From Bolinopsis microptera (taxonomy: Eukaryota > Ctenophora > Tentaculata > Lobata > Bolinopsidae), in the NCBI RefSeq assembly GCF_026151205.1, contig NC_087080.1, positions 1,730,879-1,794,878 on the forward strand: 64,000 bases of DNA. The letters run 5' to 3'. Below, one piece after another: positions 45,677-55,025 of this stretch. How positions within the stretch are numbered: the stretch's first letter is position 1; each line of letters starts with the position of its first letter. The notes below the pieces were generated by a model. It was not told the origin of the DNA, made no database searches, and worked only from the letters and a program-made list of their open reading frames with translations. The position numbers were made by a program, and so were the translations under genes.

Positions 45677-46380
45677 AGAGACGATCGATATTCCGCGTGG
45701 TTCTCTTGCTTGAAGTCTGATGAACGAGACTCAAGTAGATTAGTGAGGACGGTCTCTGTATCCTCGTCAGTAAAGTCGGGAGTGGTATGAGAGACAGGAG
45801 GGTGAATGTGTGGAGGCAGCTGGGGTGAAACCTGGATGTCAACCTCATGTGATCTAGGAAGTACATAATGAGCATGTGGAGAGAAGGATTTCTGTGGTTC
45901 GAGAGAGTATCTTAGTATGTCCGACACTTGAGATTTCTGACAGATCTCAATCACTTCCTTCTGAAACATGTAGACAGGACAGTACAGTTCAACCAGCTAG
46001 GTTTAACACTGCAGTTCACGTTTCATCACCGATCCAGGAAACGGAATCGAGTTTTGGATCTTTCTACACACCTGGGTGGAGCAGAGGGGTTGAGAAACCT
46101 ACATCTGAGATGGAGGATAGTTTGAGTCCTGTCATACTGGGGGAGAGCAACAGTACACTAGCTTACTCACCTGATGAACAGAGTACGCCTGTAGCCAGTG
46201 GAGGACGTTCTCTAATAAATAGAACGGAGTTAAAAAAGCCGGATTATTACAGACCGGTGTCGAGAATAAGTGTTGTATTGAAGGTGGTAAAGGACAGTTT
46301 ACTTGGGTTTTAGAGGATTGCTGGTCACGTGATGCCAGTATACTACCTGTTGCTCGGGCAGACACGATGTTTGTTGTCAT
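45677..46380. other. Unidentified open region, coding status unclear
   Basis: Overlapping frames exist on both strands: plus 45876-46313 (145 codons, with SSFGSFYTPGWSRGVEK and RTELKKPDYYRPVSR) and minus 45673-45969 (99 codons). Neither has a recognised domain. Composition is GC-richer than its surroundings. It may be the 5' part of the element carrying the ORFs at 47282-48574, but nothing in the sequence proves this. Confidence 0.3.
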
Positions 46381-46933
46381 GTTTTGCAGACTACCTGGAA
46401 CCTGTGGAGGGTGGTCATCGTTGCATTTCTTGTCTTCCGCCGTGCTTAGAGTTTGTCTGGTCAGTGATAGCAGTTGATTTTGATAAGTGATGTCTGGTTT
46501 TTATTTAGAAGGGCTTGCTACCCTGGAGAGTGTAGAATTCGCGAGAGGTGGAGTTAGTTGTTGAACCGTGGAGAAGAGTAGACTGTAGAGTGTGAGTCAC
46601 CTTTAGATCCGGTAGAGCATCGCTCCTGATGCCTGGATTTGCCTTGAGTTGACTTTTAATATTCTTGTGCCGATAAGGTTTAATCTAGATGTTTAAACTT
46701 CATATTTTTATATATGTCAAGTTGAGGTGACTTTATTTGTTTCGCACTCGTACCTACGTATTTTGAGTGAAGGTTGCATGGCGTAGCGATAAATATCCAG
46801 TAGAGATTCGCTCCTGATGCCTTCTTGGGTAGACGTGTTGAGAGTGTTATTCCTTTGCCGTTTCTAACCCGGGAGATGTTTAGTAACGAACGCTTTGTCG
46901 TGTCAGGTACTACTACGTCATGCAGTTTTATTA

Positions 46934-47265
46934 TTGCAGCTTTATCTGTAATTTTGTTACCAATTGCAGCTTTATCTGTAATTTTGTTACTAATTGCAGC
47001 TTTATCTGTAATTTTGTTACTAATTGCAGCGTTATTTGTAATTTTGTTACTAATTGCAGCTTGATCTGTAATTTTGTTACTAATTGCAGCTTTATCTGTA
47101 ATTTTGTTACCAATTGCAGCTTTATTTGTAATTTTGTTACTAATCGCGGCTTTATTTGTAATTTTGTTACTAATTGCAGCTTTATTTGTAATTTTGTTAC
47201 TAATTGCAGCGTTATTTGTAATTTTGTTACTAATTGCAGCTTTATCTGTAATTTTGTCATTAATA
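46934..47265 (+). repeat. 30-bp tandem array, 11 units
   Basis: The unit is built from TTTATCTGTAATTTTGTTAC and TAATTGCAGC. It ends 17 bp before the ATG of the ORF at 47282. Arrays of this kind are found in 5' leaders of some retroelements. Confidence 0.9.
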
Positions 47266-47281
47266 CTTCCACGGTTTCAGG

Positions 47282-48061
47282 ATGAGCTACAGATGTTATT
47301 TATGTAAAGAGAAGAAGGATGAAGAGGGGCAGCTGCTCATGGAAGATCTTTGTAGAAAATGTCAAGAAGATGAAAGAGTGAAGAAAAGAGGGGAAAAGTT
47401 GAAGAAATTGAAAGAGAAGATAGGACGGAGGGAAAAGGAGAGGAAAAGATTTGAAGAAGAATTAGAAGGAGAAAGAGAATGGAAGGAGAACAGATGGAGC
47501 GAGAGCAGGAGCTTTGACGAAGCGATTGTGAACCAAAGTGAGGAGGCGAGGATAAGATTGGTGAGAAAGAGAAACCAAGGAGCAAGGGAAAGCTCGGGAG
47601 GAGCGTTAAGTTACTCGGGGTTCGGGAATATTAATGGATCAGAGGGGTTTGGAGACAGTGGAGAAAAAGCTAGAGAAAAGAAAGAAGGAACTGGAGTAGC
47701 TGAGAAGATAGAGAAAAGACGGATAGAGCCGGAGGAGCTGGAAAAAAGGAAGAAAGAGCGGGAAGATTTGAAGAAGAGGGAATTGGAGATGAAGCAACTA
47801 GTGTTGGAGCAGATCATTAAGGAGAGCATGAGGACTGAGGAGGAGGCCAGAGCAATATTGAGGATCAGAAGTAAAGCTAGGGAGGAAGAACCCATGGTGG
47901 TGGAGGCCCCTACAAAGATGGAGAGATTAAAGGAGGCAAAAGCATTAGTTTTGATTCAAGAAGAGGTGAGATTGAGCCAGAAAAACCTAGGAGCGGGGAG
48001 AAAAGAAAAGAGATGGAAAGAGAGGACAAGGAGCAACCACTACCCAGACACCCGAGGGTGA
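47282..48061 (+). CDS. Charged coiled-coil ORF with N-terminal Cys4 motif, retroelement-like
   Basis: A 259-codon frame starts at ATG 47282. Residues 5-27 have C-x2-C-x15-C-x2-C (YLCKEKK, then DLCRKCQ), a possible zinc knuckle or treble clef. From residue 35 nearly everything is Lys/Glu/Arg-rich and predicted to be a long coiled coil, broken by a Gly/Ser-rich stretch around 108-130. Base composition is purine-rich on the plus strand, unlike its neighbours. A second frame continues from 48063 with a one-base shift. A repeat-array leader, no introns, two overlapping frames and a downstream inverted repeat suggest ORF1/gag of a mobile element, but no polymerase is present. A host coiled-coil gene is the alternative. 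Confidence 0.5.
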   Translation: MSYRCYLCKEKKDEEGQLLMEDLCRKCQEDERVKKRGEKLKKLKEKIGRREKERKRFEEELEGEREWKENRWSESRSFDEAIVNQSEEARIRLVRKRNQGARESSGGALSYSGFGNINGSEGFGDSGEKAREKKEGTGVAEKIEKRRIEPEELEKRKKEREDLKKRELEMKQLVLEQIIKESMRTEEEARAILRIRSKAREEEPMVVEAPTKMERLKEAKALVLIQEEVRLSQKNLGAGRKEKRWKERTRSNHYPDTRG

Positions 48062-48062
48062 C

Positions 48063-48574
48063 CCTTGTGAACAAGCAGGAAAAGCCTGCTCCCCCTCCAT
48101 CCAGTACTACAGCAGTAGGCAGGTAGAGAAGTTCCGCCGTGATGAGTATGACGACAAGTTTGCGAGAGAGGAACGGGAAGCTAACCCCAGCATCCGAGTG
48201 GAGATATTTAAAGAGGAAGAGGTGATGAAGCACGGGGAAGAGTTAATGGCGGTGTCCAGAGTGAGGATGAAGATGATGATGAGAGATGCAAGAACGAAGG
48301 ACGACGTGGTCGCAATCATGAGGTTCATCAGGGTTCAAATGGAAGGCCAGCGTTGTTACCTGACGAAGAGAGTGAGAAAGAAGCTTGAGGGTTTGGTGAG
48401 AAGTGGAAGGATGATGTCGGGTAAGGGTTACGGGCGCTATAGGTCAGAGTTGAGAGGAAATATTGATTTCCTTTTATCATTTATTCGGCCCCTTTGCCTT
48501 TATAGTAAGGGGAAAAGTGGCATTCCGTTGGATTTGAATGTTCACAAGGATTTCTCAACGGAATATGGTAGTTA
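48063..48574 (+). CDS. Second frame of the coiled-coil element
   Basis: Open in the +1 frame relative to the preceding ORF and already open upstream of its stop, so a frameshift or read error could join them. It reads QYYSRQVEKFRRDEYDDKF, EEEVMKHGEELMAVSRV, DARTKDDVVAIMRFIRV and GQRCYLTKRVRKKLEGLVR, ending FSTEYGS. The region is helical and basic and resembles no domain I can name. The last 70 bases overlap the left arm of the large inverted repeat, so the C-terminus may be acquired. Confidence 0.4.
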
Positions 48575-49768
48575 GGACCCCTACGAACATAATTAGACTT
48601 GTTGCCAATTTTGTATCTCAACAGAAACACCACTTTTACCACTTTTTACCACCTTTGTACCACCTTTCTGGTTTGCCAAATATCTTTAGTTGTGAACGTC
48701 GTAGAAGGCTGCAAATTAACCTATAATGTTTATCTTATCAAGGAGTAAAACTTTTGTATGAAAAATTTTGACATTTGACAATCAGCTAATTGGATAATTA
48801 CCAATTAGTTAATCACCAAAAAAAGTGAAAATTTTTTATTGGCTCAAAATGATTGAAATCGTTTGAAACACGGAGAAATGTAGTTTTTAGAAAAACTTCA
48901 AAAATTGTTCACTTAAAAATTTTTTTCGAGACTTTGAAAAAAGTTTGAAAATTTTAAAATATTTTTTCCGCCAAAAGTGATCGAATTGCATGAAACGTAA
49001 TTAGGAATAGCTTAGCGGAAAGGGCTGAACCTGAAAAAGGTTAACCACACAATATTAGAGTTTCATAACTAATTACAATACAGCTTTATCAAATTCCACA
49101 TAAAGAAACAGCACAAAAGGACCATTTAAGATCGAACCGATTTTATACCTGCTGTACTATCATTTTATTGATTTCAATGATCAAAACCTCTGTACCGTCA
49201 ATCTTGCCAATCTATACCGGGTATCTGAATGTACCGGACCTCTTATTTACCTCTATAATTAGACCCAGTTATGCAAGAAATGCGATTTCTCACAGGGATT
49301 TCTTTTAACTGTGCACTTTTTGTCACTCTCGCAAGAGGCCCGGTATTATAGGGGGGTATAGGAAGAGAGTGTAAATATACCTTTCATCATCCACTGTGGC
49401 TTTTTTGTATTGTGAATGCGCATGCCGCTTCGTTTGCTATGCCAGATACCTCAAATAACCCCCATATCTCATTGCCAGGGTCGGGATAGAGCTGGAGATA
49501 GCATCGAGAGGTTGCTAGAAATAGCTAGATTTAGAGTAAACTGGTGGTAGCTGGGTGGTGCTAGCATGGATGTAGCAGAACGTAGCTACACGGGGTTTCA
49601 TTGGAGTTGGTTATTTTAATGGCCAAAGAGTGCCGGAACTAAAGTTACTTAAGATTGCAGTTGAGGGGCAGTGTAAACCACGGTGTAGTCAGGGACACAG
49701 AGCTACAGTGCAGGAGTACTGCAAAAGAACAGTGCAAGTGATACAGTATGCAACAGTAAAACGCCGAA
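48504..49768 (+). repeat. Large inverted repeat, left arm (about 1.26 kb)
   Basis: Pairs with 50344-51620 in reverse orientation at very high identity; only scattered substitutions were seen (for example near 49326 and 49443, and at the outer edge). The outer boundary lies in TAGTAAGGGGAAAA, with a small length difference between the arms just inside it. Confidence 0.9.
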
Positions 49769-49894
49769 GAAGGAGATAAGATTGTGACTGCAGAGGAGGA
49801 GAGGAGCTGGAACCTGATTGTGTTTGGGTTGAAAGAAGAGGAGGAAGAAGAGTGCCCTTCTCTGGTAACTGCATTTTTGGAAGAGGTGGAGTGA
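49760..49894 (+). pseudogene. Fragment resembling LINE ORF1 (RRM-type)
   Basis: Between stops the frame reads KIVTAEEERSWNLIVFGLKE, then a run of Glu, CPSLVTAFLEEVE and TGA. An R/W-N-L-h-h-F/Y-G-h motif followed by acidic residues is characteristic of the RNA-binding region of L1/CR1-like ORF1 proteins. It bridges the left arm and the unpaired centre of the inverted repeat. It is too short and too interrupted for function. Confidence 0.4.
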
Positions 49895-50343
49895 GAACTT
49901 ATTTTCAAGCGACAAGGGTGGGTTGAAAGCAACCAGGTACAGCTATCCGACCTATTAAGATCACCGTCCTGAGCTTAACAGCCTTTCATCAGAATCTGAT
50001 GAAAACAGAGAGACTGACCCACCCTTTTTAGATCCAACGAAACCTTTATATAAATCGACTTTACCGCATGAATTACTTCATGGTATCTTCTTATCAAGGC
50101 TACAGACCTTGCCGTACCGGATTTATTGATCAAAGTGAGTCTCTTTAGCCCTCTTCTTCTTTAAAGCTTTAGGTTAGTGATCAAACTCTTCGAAACTCGC
50201 TCTTCACTGGATCTATCAGGACAGATTCACATCTTTTTAGGTCTCAACCAGCCTTAGTTTTCCTGTTTTCATCATGTAGTACGTTCTGCTACCTCCATTT
50301 TAGCACCACCCAGCTTACATCAGTTAACTCTAAGTCTAGCTTC
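49769..50343. other. Central spacer of the large inverted repeat
   Basis: 575 unpaired bases. The left part carries the ORF1-like fragment. The right edge (50283-50345) resembles 50520-50590 in direct orientation (ACGTTCTGCTAC, TAGCACCACCCAGCT), so the arm's inner part is partly duplicated. Confidence 0.6.
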
Positions 50344-51620
50344 GTCTGCGTTTTACTGTTGCAGACTGTATCACTTGCACTGTTCTTTTGCAGTACTCCT
50401 GCACTGTAGCTCTGTGTCCCTGACTACACCGTGGTTTACACTGCCCCTCAACTGCAATCTTAAGTAACTTTAGTTCCGGCACTCTTTGGCCATTAAAATA
50501 ACCAACTCCAATGAAACCCCGTGTAGCTACGTTCTGCTACATCCATGCTAGCACCACCCAGCTACCACCAGTTTACTCTAAATCTAGCTATTTCTAGCAA
50601 CCTCTCGATGCTATCTCCAGCTCTATCCCGACCCTGGCAATGAGATATGGGGGTTATTTGAGGTATTTGGCATAGCAAACGAAGCGGCATGCGCATTCAC
50701 AATACAAAAAAGCCACAGTGGATGATGAAAGGTATATTTACACTCTCTTCCTATACCCCCCTATAATACCGGGCCTCTTGCGAGAGTGACAAAAAGTGCA
50801 AAGTTAAAAGAAATCCCTGTGAGAAATCGCATTTCTTGCATAACTGGGTCTAATTATAGAGGTAAATAAGAGGTCCGGTACATTCAGATACCCGGTATAG
50901 ATTGGCAAGATTGACGGTACAGAGGTTTTGATCATTGAAATCAATAAAATGATAGTACAGCAGGTATAAAATCGGTTCGATCTTAAATGGTCCTTTTGTG
51001 CTGTTTCTTTATGTGGAATTTGATAAAGCTGTATTGTAATTAGTTATGAAACTCTAATATTGTGTGGTTAACCTTTTTCAGGTTCAGCCCTTTCCGCTAA
51101 GCTATTCCTAATTACGTTTCATGCAATTCGATCACTTTTGGCGGAAAAAATATTTTAAAATTTTCAAACTTTTTTCAAAGTCTCGAAAAAAATTTTTAAG
51201 TGAACAATTTTTGAAGTTTTTCTAAAAACTACATTTCTCCGTGTTTCAAACGATTTCAATCATTTTGAGCCAATAAAAAATTTTCACTTTTTTTGGTGAT
51301 TAACTAATTGGTAATTATCCAATTAGCTGATTGTCAAATGTCAAAATTTTTCATACAAAAGTTTTACTCCTTGATAAGATAAACATTCTAGGTTAATTTG
51401 CAGCCTTCTACGACGTTCACAACTAAAGATATTTGGCAAACCAGAAAGGTGGTACAAAGGTGGTAAAAAGTGGTAAAAGTGGTGTTTCTGTTGAGATACA
51501 AAATTGGCAACAAGTCTAATTATGTTCGTAGGGGTCCTAACTACCATATTCCGTTGAGAAATCCTTGTGAACATTCAAATCCAACGGAACCCTTAAATCG
51601 ACCAATTTTCCCCTTACTAT
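50344..51620 (-). repeat. Large inverted repeat, right arm
   Basis: Reverse complement of 48504-49768. Beyond 51622 the sequence returns to the repeat shared with 25466-25840. Confidence 0.9.
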
Positions 51621-51836
51621 TAGGTATGCAAATTGTGCAGATATTGTTTATTTATAACATTTATTTATGTGTCTTCTACTTTCACATTCATAAGTTAAAC
51701 TGGTGACTTATCTCCTATCTGATAAATGATAATTATAACGATCATATCCGTTTACAAATGGGAGTGACGCGATAACAAAATTAAACAAAAGATAAGCATA
51801 TCAGGACAGTATGCGTGTGGATTAGGAATGTAAAAT

Positions 51837-51905
51837 TGGCCTATTTTGTGTCTATTTTGTGTCTATTTTGTGTCTATTTTGTGTCTATTTTGTGTCTATT
51901 TTCTG
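51837..51905 (+). repeat. 11-bp TGTCTATTTTG tandem repeat, six units
   Basis: Perfect TGTCTATTTTG units followed by a diverged TCTATTTTCTG. The paralogous stretch near 25745 lacks the array. Confidence 0.9.
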
Positions 51906-51964
51906 TTAATCGTCGATTAGTGATTACCCATCGGTCATCGGAAAACATTGCTTGGACAAAATCT

Positions 51965-52760
51965 CTATTAAATTCCTCCCACAGATTTAAATCGTTCAGT
52001 TTAATACAGCTTCAAGCTTTGACAACTTTTACCGCATTTCTTAAAGCTATATTAAAGTTCCCCCTCCCATTCTCGATGAGCTATTTCAAGATAATCGTCG
52101 ATTGCCCATCGGAAAACAATGCCTACACAAAATCTCAGCTTCACGCCTTGAAATCTTTTCCTGCATTTCTTAAACCTTCATTAAAGGTCCCCTCGCAGTT
52201 TCACAAGCTGTTGACTTATTCATTGGTAGGTTGCTCGGTCATTAGCTCATACGGTTATAACTCTTCTGCAGGAAGAGATTACCGTCACCGAGACCTGACC
52301 AATGCTGATCACGTGACCCACGAATCACACAGCGCACATGAGACTATGATAAGGCAGAGACCGGGCTCTTGATTTAGTGCAGCTTATTGTTAGCAGTAGC
52401 GTAACAGGCAACGTTACGCCACTGAGTGTTAGAGTAAGGGAGATGAGTTATATAGACATACCATTTTTTACCACTCGAACAAACGTAGAATTAACATATC
52501 ATGATTACAACAATTTGTTAATCTTTTTATTTCGCATTGATAACAGTTACAGTTATTCATCCACATTTACCAGACTTATATGATTTAGCGTGACATACGA
52601 TTAACATATTCCCCATAATTAATGTTAGATTAAAGCATCGATAATATCGAATCAAGTTCCGCTGTTTTCAATGCATCTACGGAAATGTTTCCAAACCCAC
52701 AATCGGTCTGAGAAGGAGATCAAGCTATATCGCTAGGTTTGGAAAGATTGTCTCCTGGTA
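51965..52760 (+). repeat. Segmental repeat R2, copy 3
   Basis: Matches 27230-27780 and 29285-30720, with an empty site where 29829-30446 is inserted. It leads into the promoter-side duplication of receptor B. Confidence 0.8.
52394..52424 (+). mobile_element. 31-bp hAT remnant, third copy
   Basis: Same end-only sequence as 27535-27565, with AGTGTTAG on the right and ATTGTTAG on the left. Confidence 0.8.
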
Positions 52761-53047
52761 AAGTTTTTCAAAGGACTTTTTAGGTTTTAATCGATATTCG
52801 ATGTTGATGATACTCCTGATTTTGTTATAGAATTTTGCTGTACGTTGATTGTTGCTACAGTTCACTCAAATGGATCCAATACCTGCACTTATATTTCGTG
52901 TTACTTTTATTGTTTGATAATGAGATTCTCAAGGCCAGTAATATTGAACGAAATTCAGCGATAGCGCTATATATAAAATAACACTGACACTAGATGTTGC
53001 GCACTTAGCGCTATCGGACGCTATATAGCGCGATCTATTGATATCTT

Positions 53048-53402
53048 TTTTTATCTAGACACTTATTTTACTTCGGTGTATTCCAACAGCCACAATGTTA
53101 CACAAGTGCAACCAGCCAATTACAGGAAGCCGAAGGATCTTTTTTGGCCAGTGACGGTTAAGGTAGTGTGTACCATACTTTCTTCGTCCGAGACTTTGCT
53201 GCAATGTGCAGCTCCTCATTTAACCCTCACACCCGATTTCTCGAGTATTCGGCTGAGTAGACCGGGGGGCTGCATAGACCACTCATGATCCTTAGCTGAA
53301 CGTCGACGACGCTCACCCCACGACCAGGCAGTCAGTGGGTTTCGAACTCGCAACCTAACGATTGTAAGACAGGCGTTCTAACCAACTGCGCTACCTGGCC
53401 GC
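53048..53402 (-). mobile_element. tRNA-derived SINE
   Basis: The minus strand starts GCGGCCAGGTAGCGCAGTTG, an RNA polymerase III A box. The B box, GCGAGTTCGAAACCC, is 40 nt further on. A GGCCAGG/CCTGGTC pair gives a tRNA-like acceptor stem; the anticodon region CTTACAATC is compatible with a tRNA-Val-like origin. The body continues about 280 bp to an A-rich tail (TTTTTTT on the plus strand at 53048-53055). The paralogous locus at 30898 lacks it. No clear target duplication was found. Confidence 0.8.
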
Positions 53403-53791
53403 TGAAAAAGGTGTCCGACAGTTTATAGCGGTTTTTATGTTTTTTCCGCTCTTTTGAGCAGAGGACGAATTGAAAGTCCCCACTGACTATAAAACAAGAT
53501 ACATCATGTATTTTCGACGTTTCGGTTACATGCCTTTGTCATTAGTTAGCGTTATTATCACTAATCGGCGCTATCTGACACTATTTAGCGTTATATAGAG
53601 TTATTTAGCGCTATCTGTCGCTACATACTGCTGTTTTAAAAGGGTGTCTTAATAACCCTGTAGCTCATTCTAGTAATTTCCAAAATGCCTATCTGTTATC
53701 GTTCCAGTTCTTGTAATTCGAGTGTAGAGTGATTAAGCACGTTCGTTTTTAACAATTCCTTGTTTACAACTTTATCTAATAATAGTTATTT

Positions 53792-54609
53792 TGTGTCCCT
53801 GTGTCCCTGTGTCCCTGTGTCCCTGTGTCCCTGTGTCCCTGTGTCCCTGTGTCCCTGTGTCCCTGTGTCCCTGTGTCCCTGTGTCCCTGTGTCCCTGTGT
53901 CCCTGTGTCCCTGTGTCCCTGTGTCCCTGTGTCCCTGTGTCCCTGTGTCCCTGTGTCCCTGTGTCCCTGTGTCCCTGTGTCCCTGTGTCCCTGTGTCCCT
54001 GTGTCCCTGTGTCCCTGTGTTCCTGTGTCCCTGTGTCCCTGTGTCCCTGTGTCCCTGTGTCCCTGTGTCCCTGTGTCCCTGTGTCCCTGTGTCCCTGTGT
54101 CCCTGTGTCCCTGTGTCCCTGTGTTTCTGTATCCCTGTGTCTCTGTATCCCTGTGTCCCTGTGTCCCTGTTTCCCTGTGTCCCTGTGTCCCTGTGTCCCT
54201 GTGTCCCTGTGTCCCTGTGTCCCTGTGTCCCTGTGTCCCTGTGTCCCTGTGTCCCTGTGTCCCTGTGTCCCTGTGTTCCTGTGTCCCCGTGTCCCTGTAT
54301 CCCTGTGTCCCTGTGTTTCTGTGTCCCTGTGTCCCTGTGTCCCTGTGTCCCTGTGTCCCTGTGTCCCTGTGTCCCTGTGTCCCTGTGTCCCTGTGTTTCT
54401 GTATCCCTTTGTCTCTGTATCCCTGTGTCCCTGTGTCCCTGTGTCCCTGTGTCTCTGTATCCTTGTGTCCCTGTGTTCCTGTATCCCTGTGTCCCTGTGT
54501 CCCTGTGTCCCTGTTTTCTTGTGTTTCTGTATTCCTGTGTCCCGGTGTTCCTGTATCCCTGTGTCCCTGTGTCCCTGTGTTCCTGTGTCCCTGTGTCCCT
54601 CTGTCCCTC
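53792..54609 (+). repeat. 8-bp (CCCTGTGT)n array, second copy
   Basis: About 100 units. The first 330 bp are almost invariant; the last third carries TTTCTGTATCC and CTCTGTATCC variants in a higher-order pattern. Not coding, although all frames are open. Confidence 0.95.
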
Positions 54610-54764
54610 TCTATTCCTAAATTTTTCTGCAATATTAATGAAGTATTCATTTTGTTTTAACAAAATTATGCCTCATCCAGAAATACATTTTTTATTCAAT
54701 GTTATCGTTAAATAAATCTGAATATTTATGAATAAATCTTCAACCTTCTTAAAGTAGAATAGAA

Positions 54765-54825
54765 GTGTTGACACTGTTTTCGTTTCTCTTCCTATTTGGG
54801 ACTGCAAGTGCTATAACGACTGAAG
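54765..54825 (+). pseudogene. Signal-peptide exon with lost start (copy B)
   Basis: Same 61-nt exon as 32284-32344, with the same donor, but the start codon is GTG and an in-frame TAG lies just upstream. TTSAIT-type changes follow the hydrophobic core. A second signal-peptide exon 200 bp downstream appears to have replaced it. Confidence 0.7.
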
Positions 54826-55025
54826 GTAAGAATTTTGTTTTTTCACCAAATGATTATTTGTATCTATCGCACTATTTACTATTATGTGTCTTGATTTCTT
54901 ATAGGGGTTTTGAATATTTTAATGGTTTAAACAGTTTCTTAATAATAATAATATGTTTTAAGACTTTTAAGTGATATCATGTTAAATTACAAATTCAGGA
55001 TGAGTTGTAAAACGTAACTACCGAT

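Larger units (their letters stand above)
52490..54870 (+). repeat. Promoter-side duplication, copy B
   Basis: Partner of 30447-32400. It contains the SINE insertion and the second CCCTGTGT array, and ends in the signal-peptide exon whose ATG is lost. Confidence 0.85.

Noticed and set aside
46825-47307. Hydrophobic and Gln/Leu-rich frames over the 30-bp array
   Set aside because: 30 bp is a multiple of three, so any open unit gives a repeat protein. Three plus-strand frames and one minus-strand frame are all open.
48504-51620. Inverted repeat as a pure assembly or chimera artefact
   Set aside because: Scattered substitutions and a small length difference between arms argue for a real duplication, though read support is needed.
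51815-52372. 185-codon frame with FCVYFVSILC repeats
   Set aside because: Built from the 11-bp TGTCTATTTTG array and the R2 repeat; not conserved in the other R2 copies.
53760-54715. Similar frames of up to 304 codons in the second CCCTGTGT array
   Set aside because: Same reason as the first array; frames on both strands are equally long.
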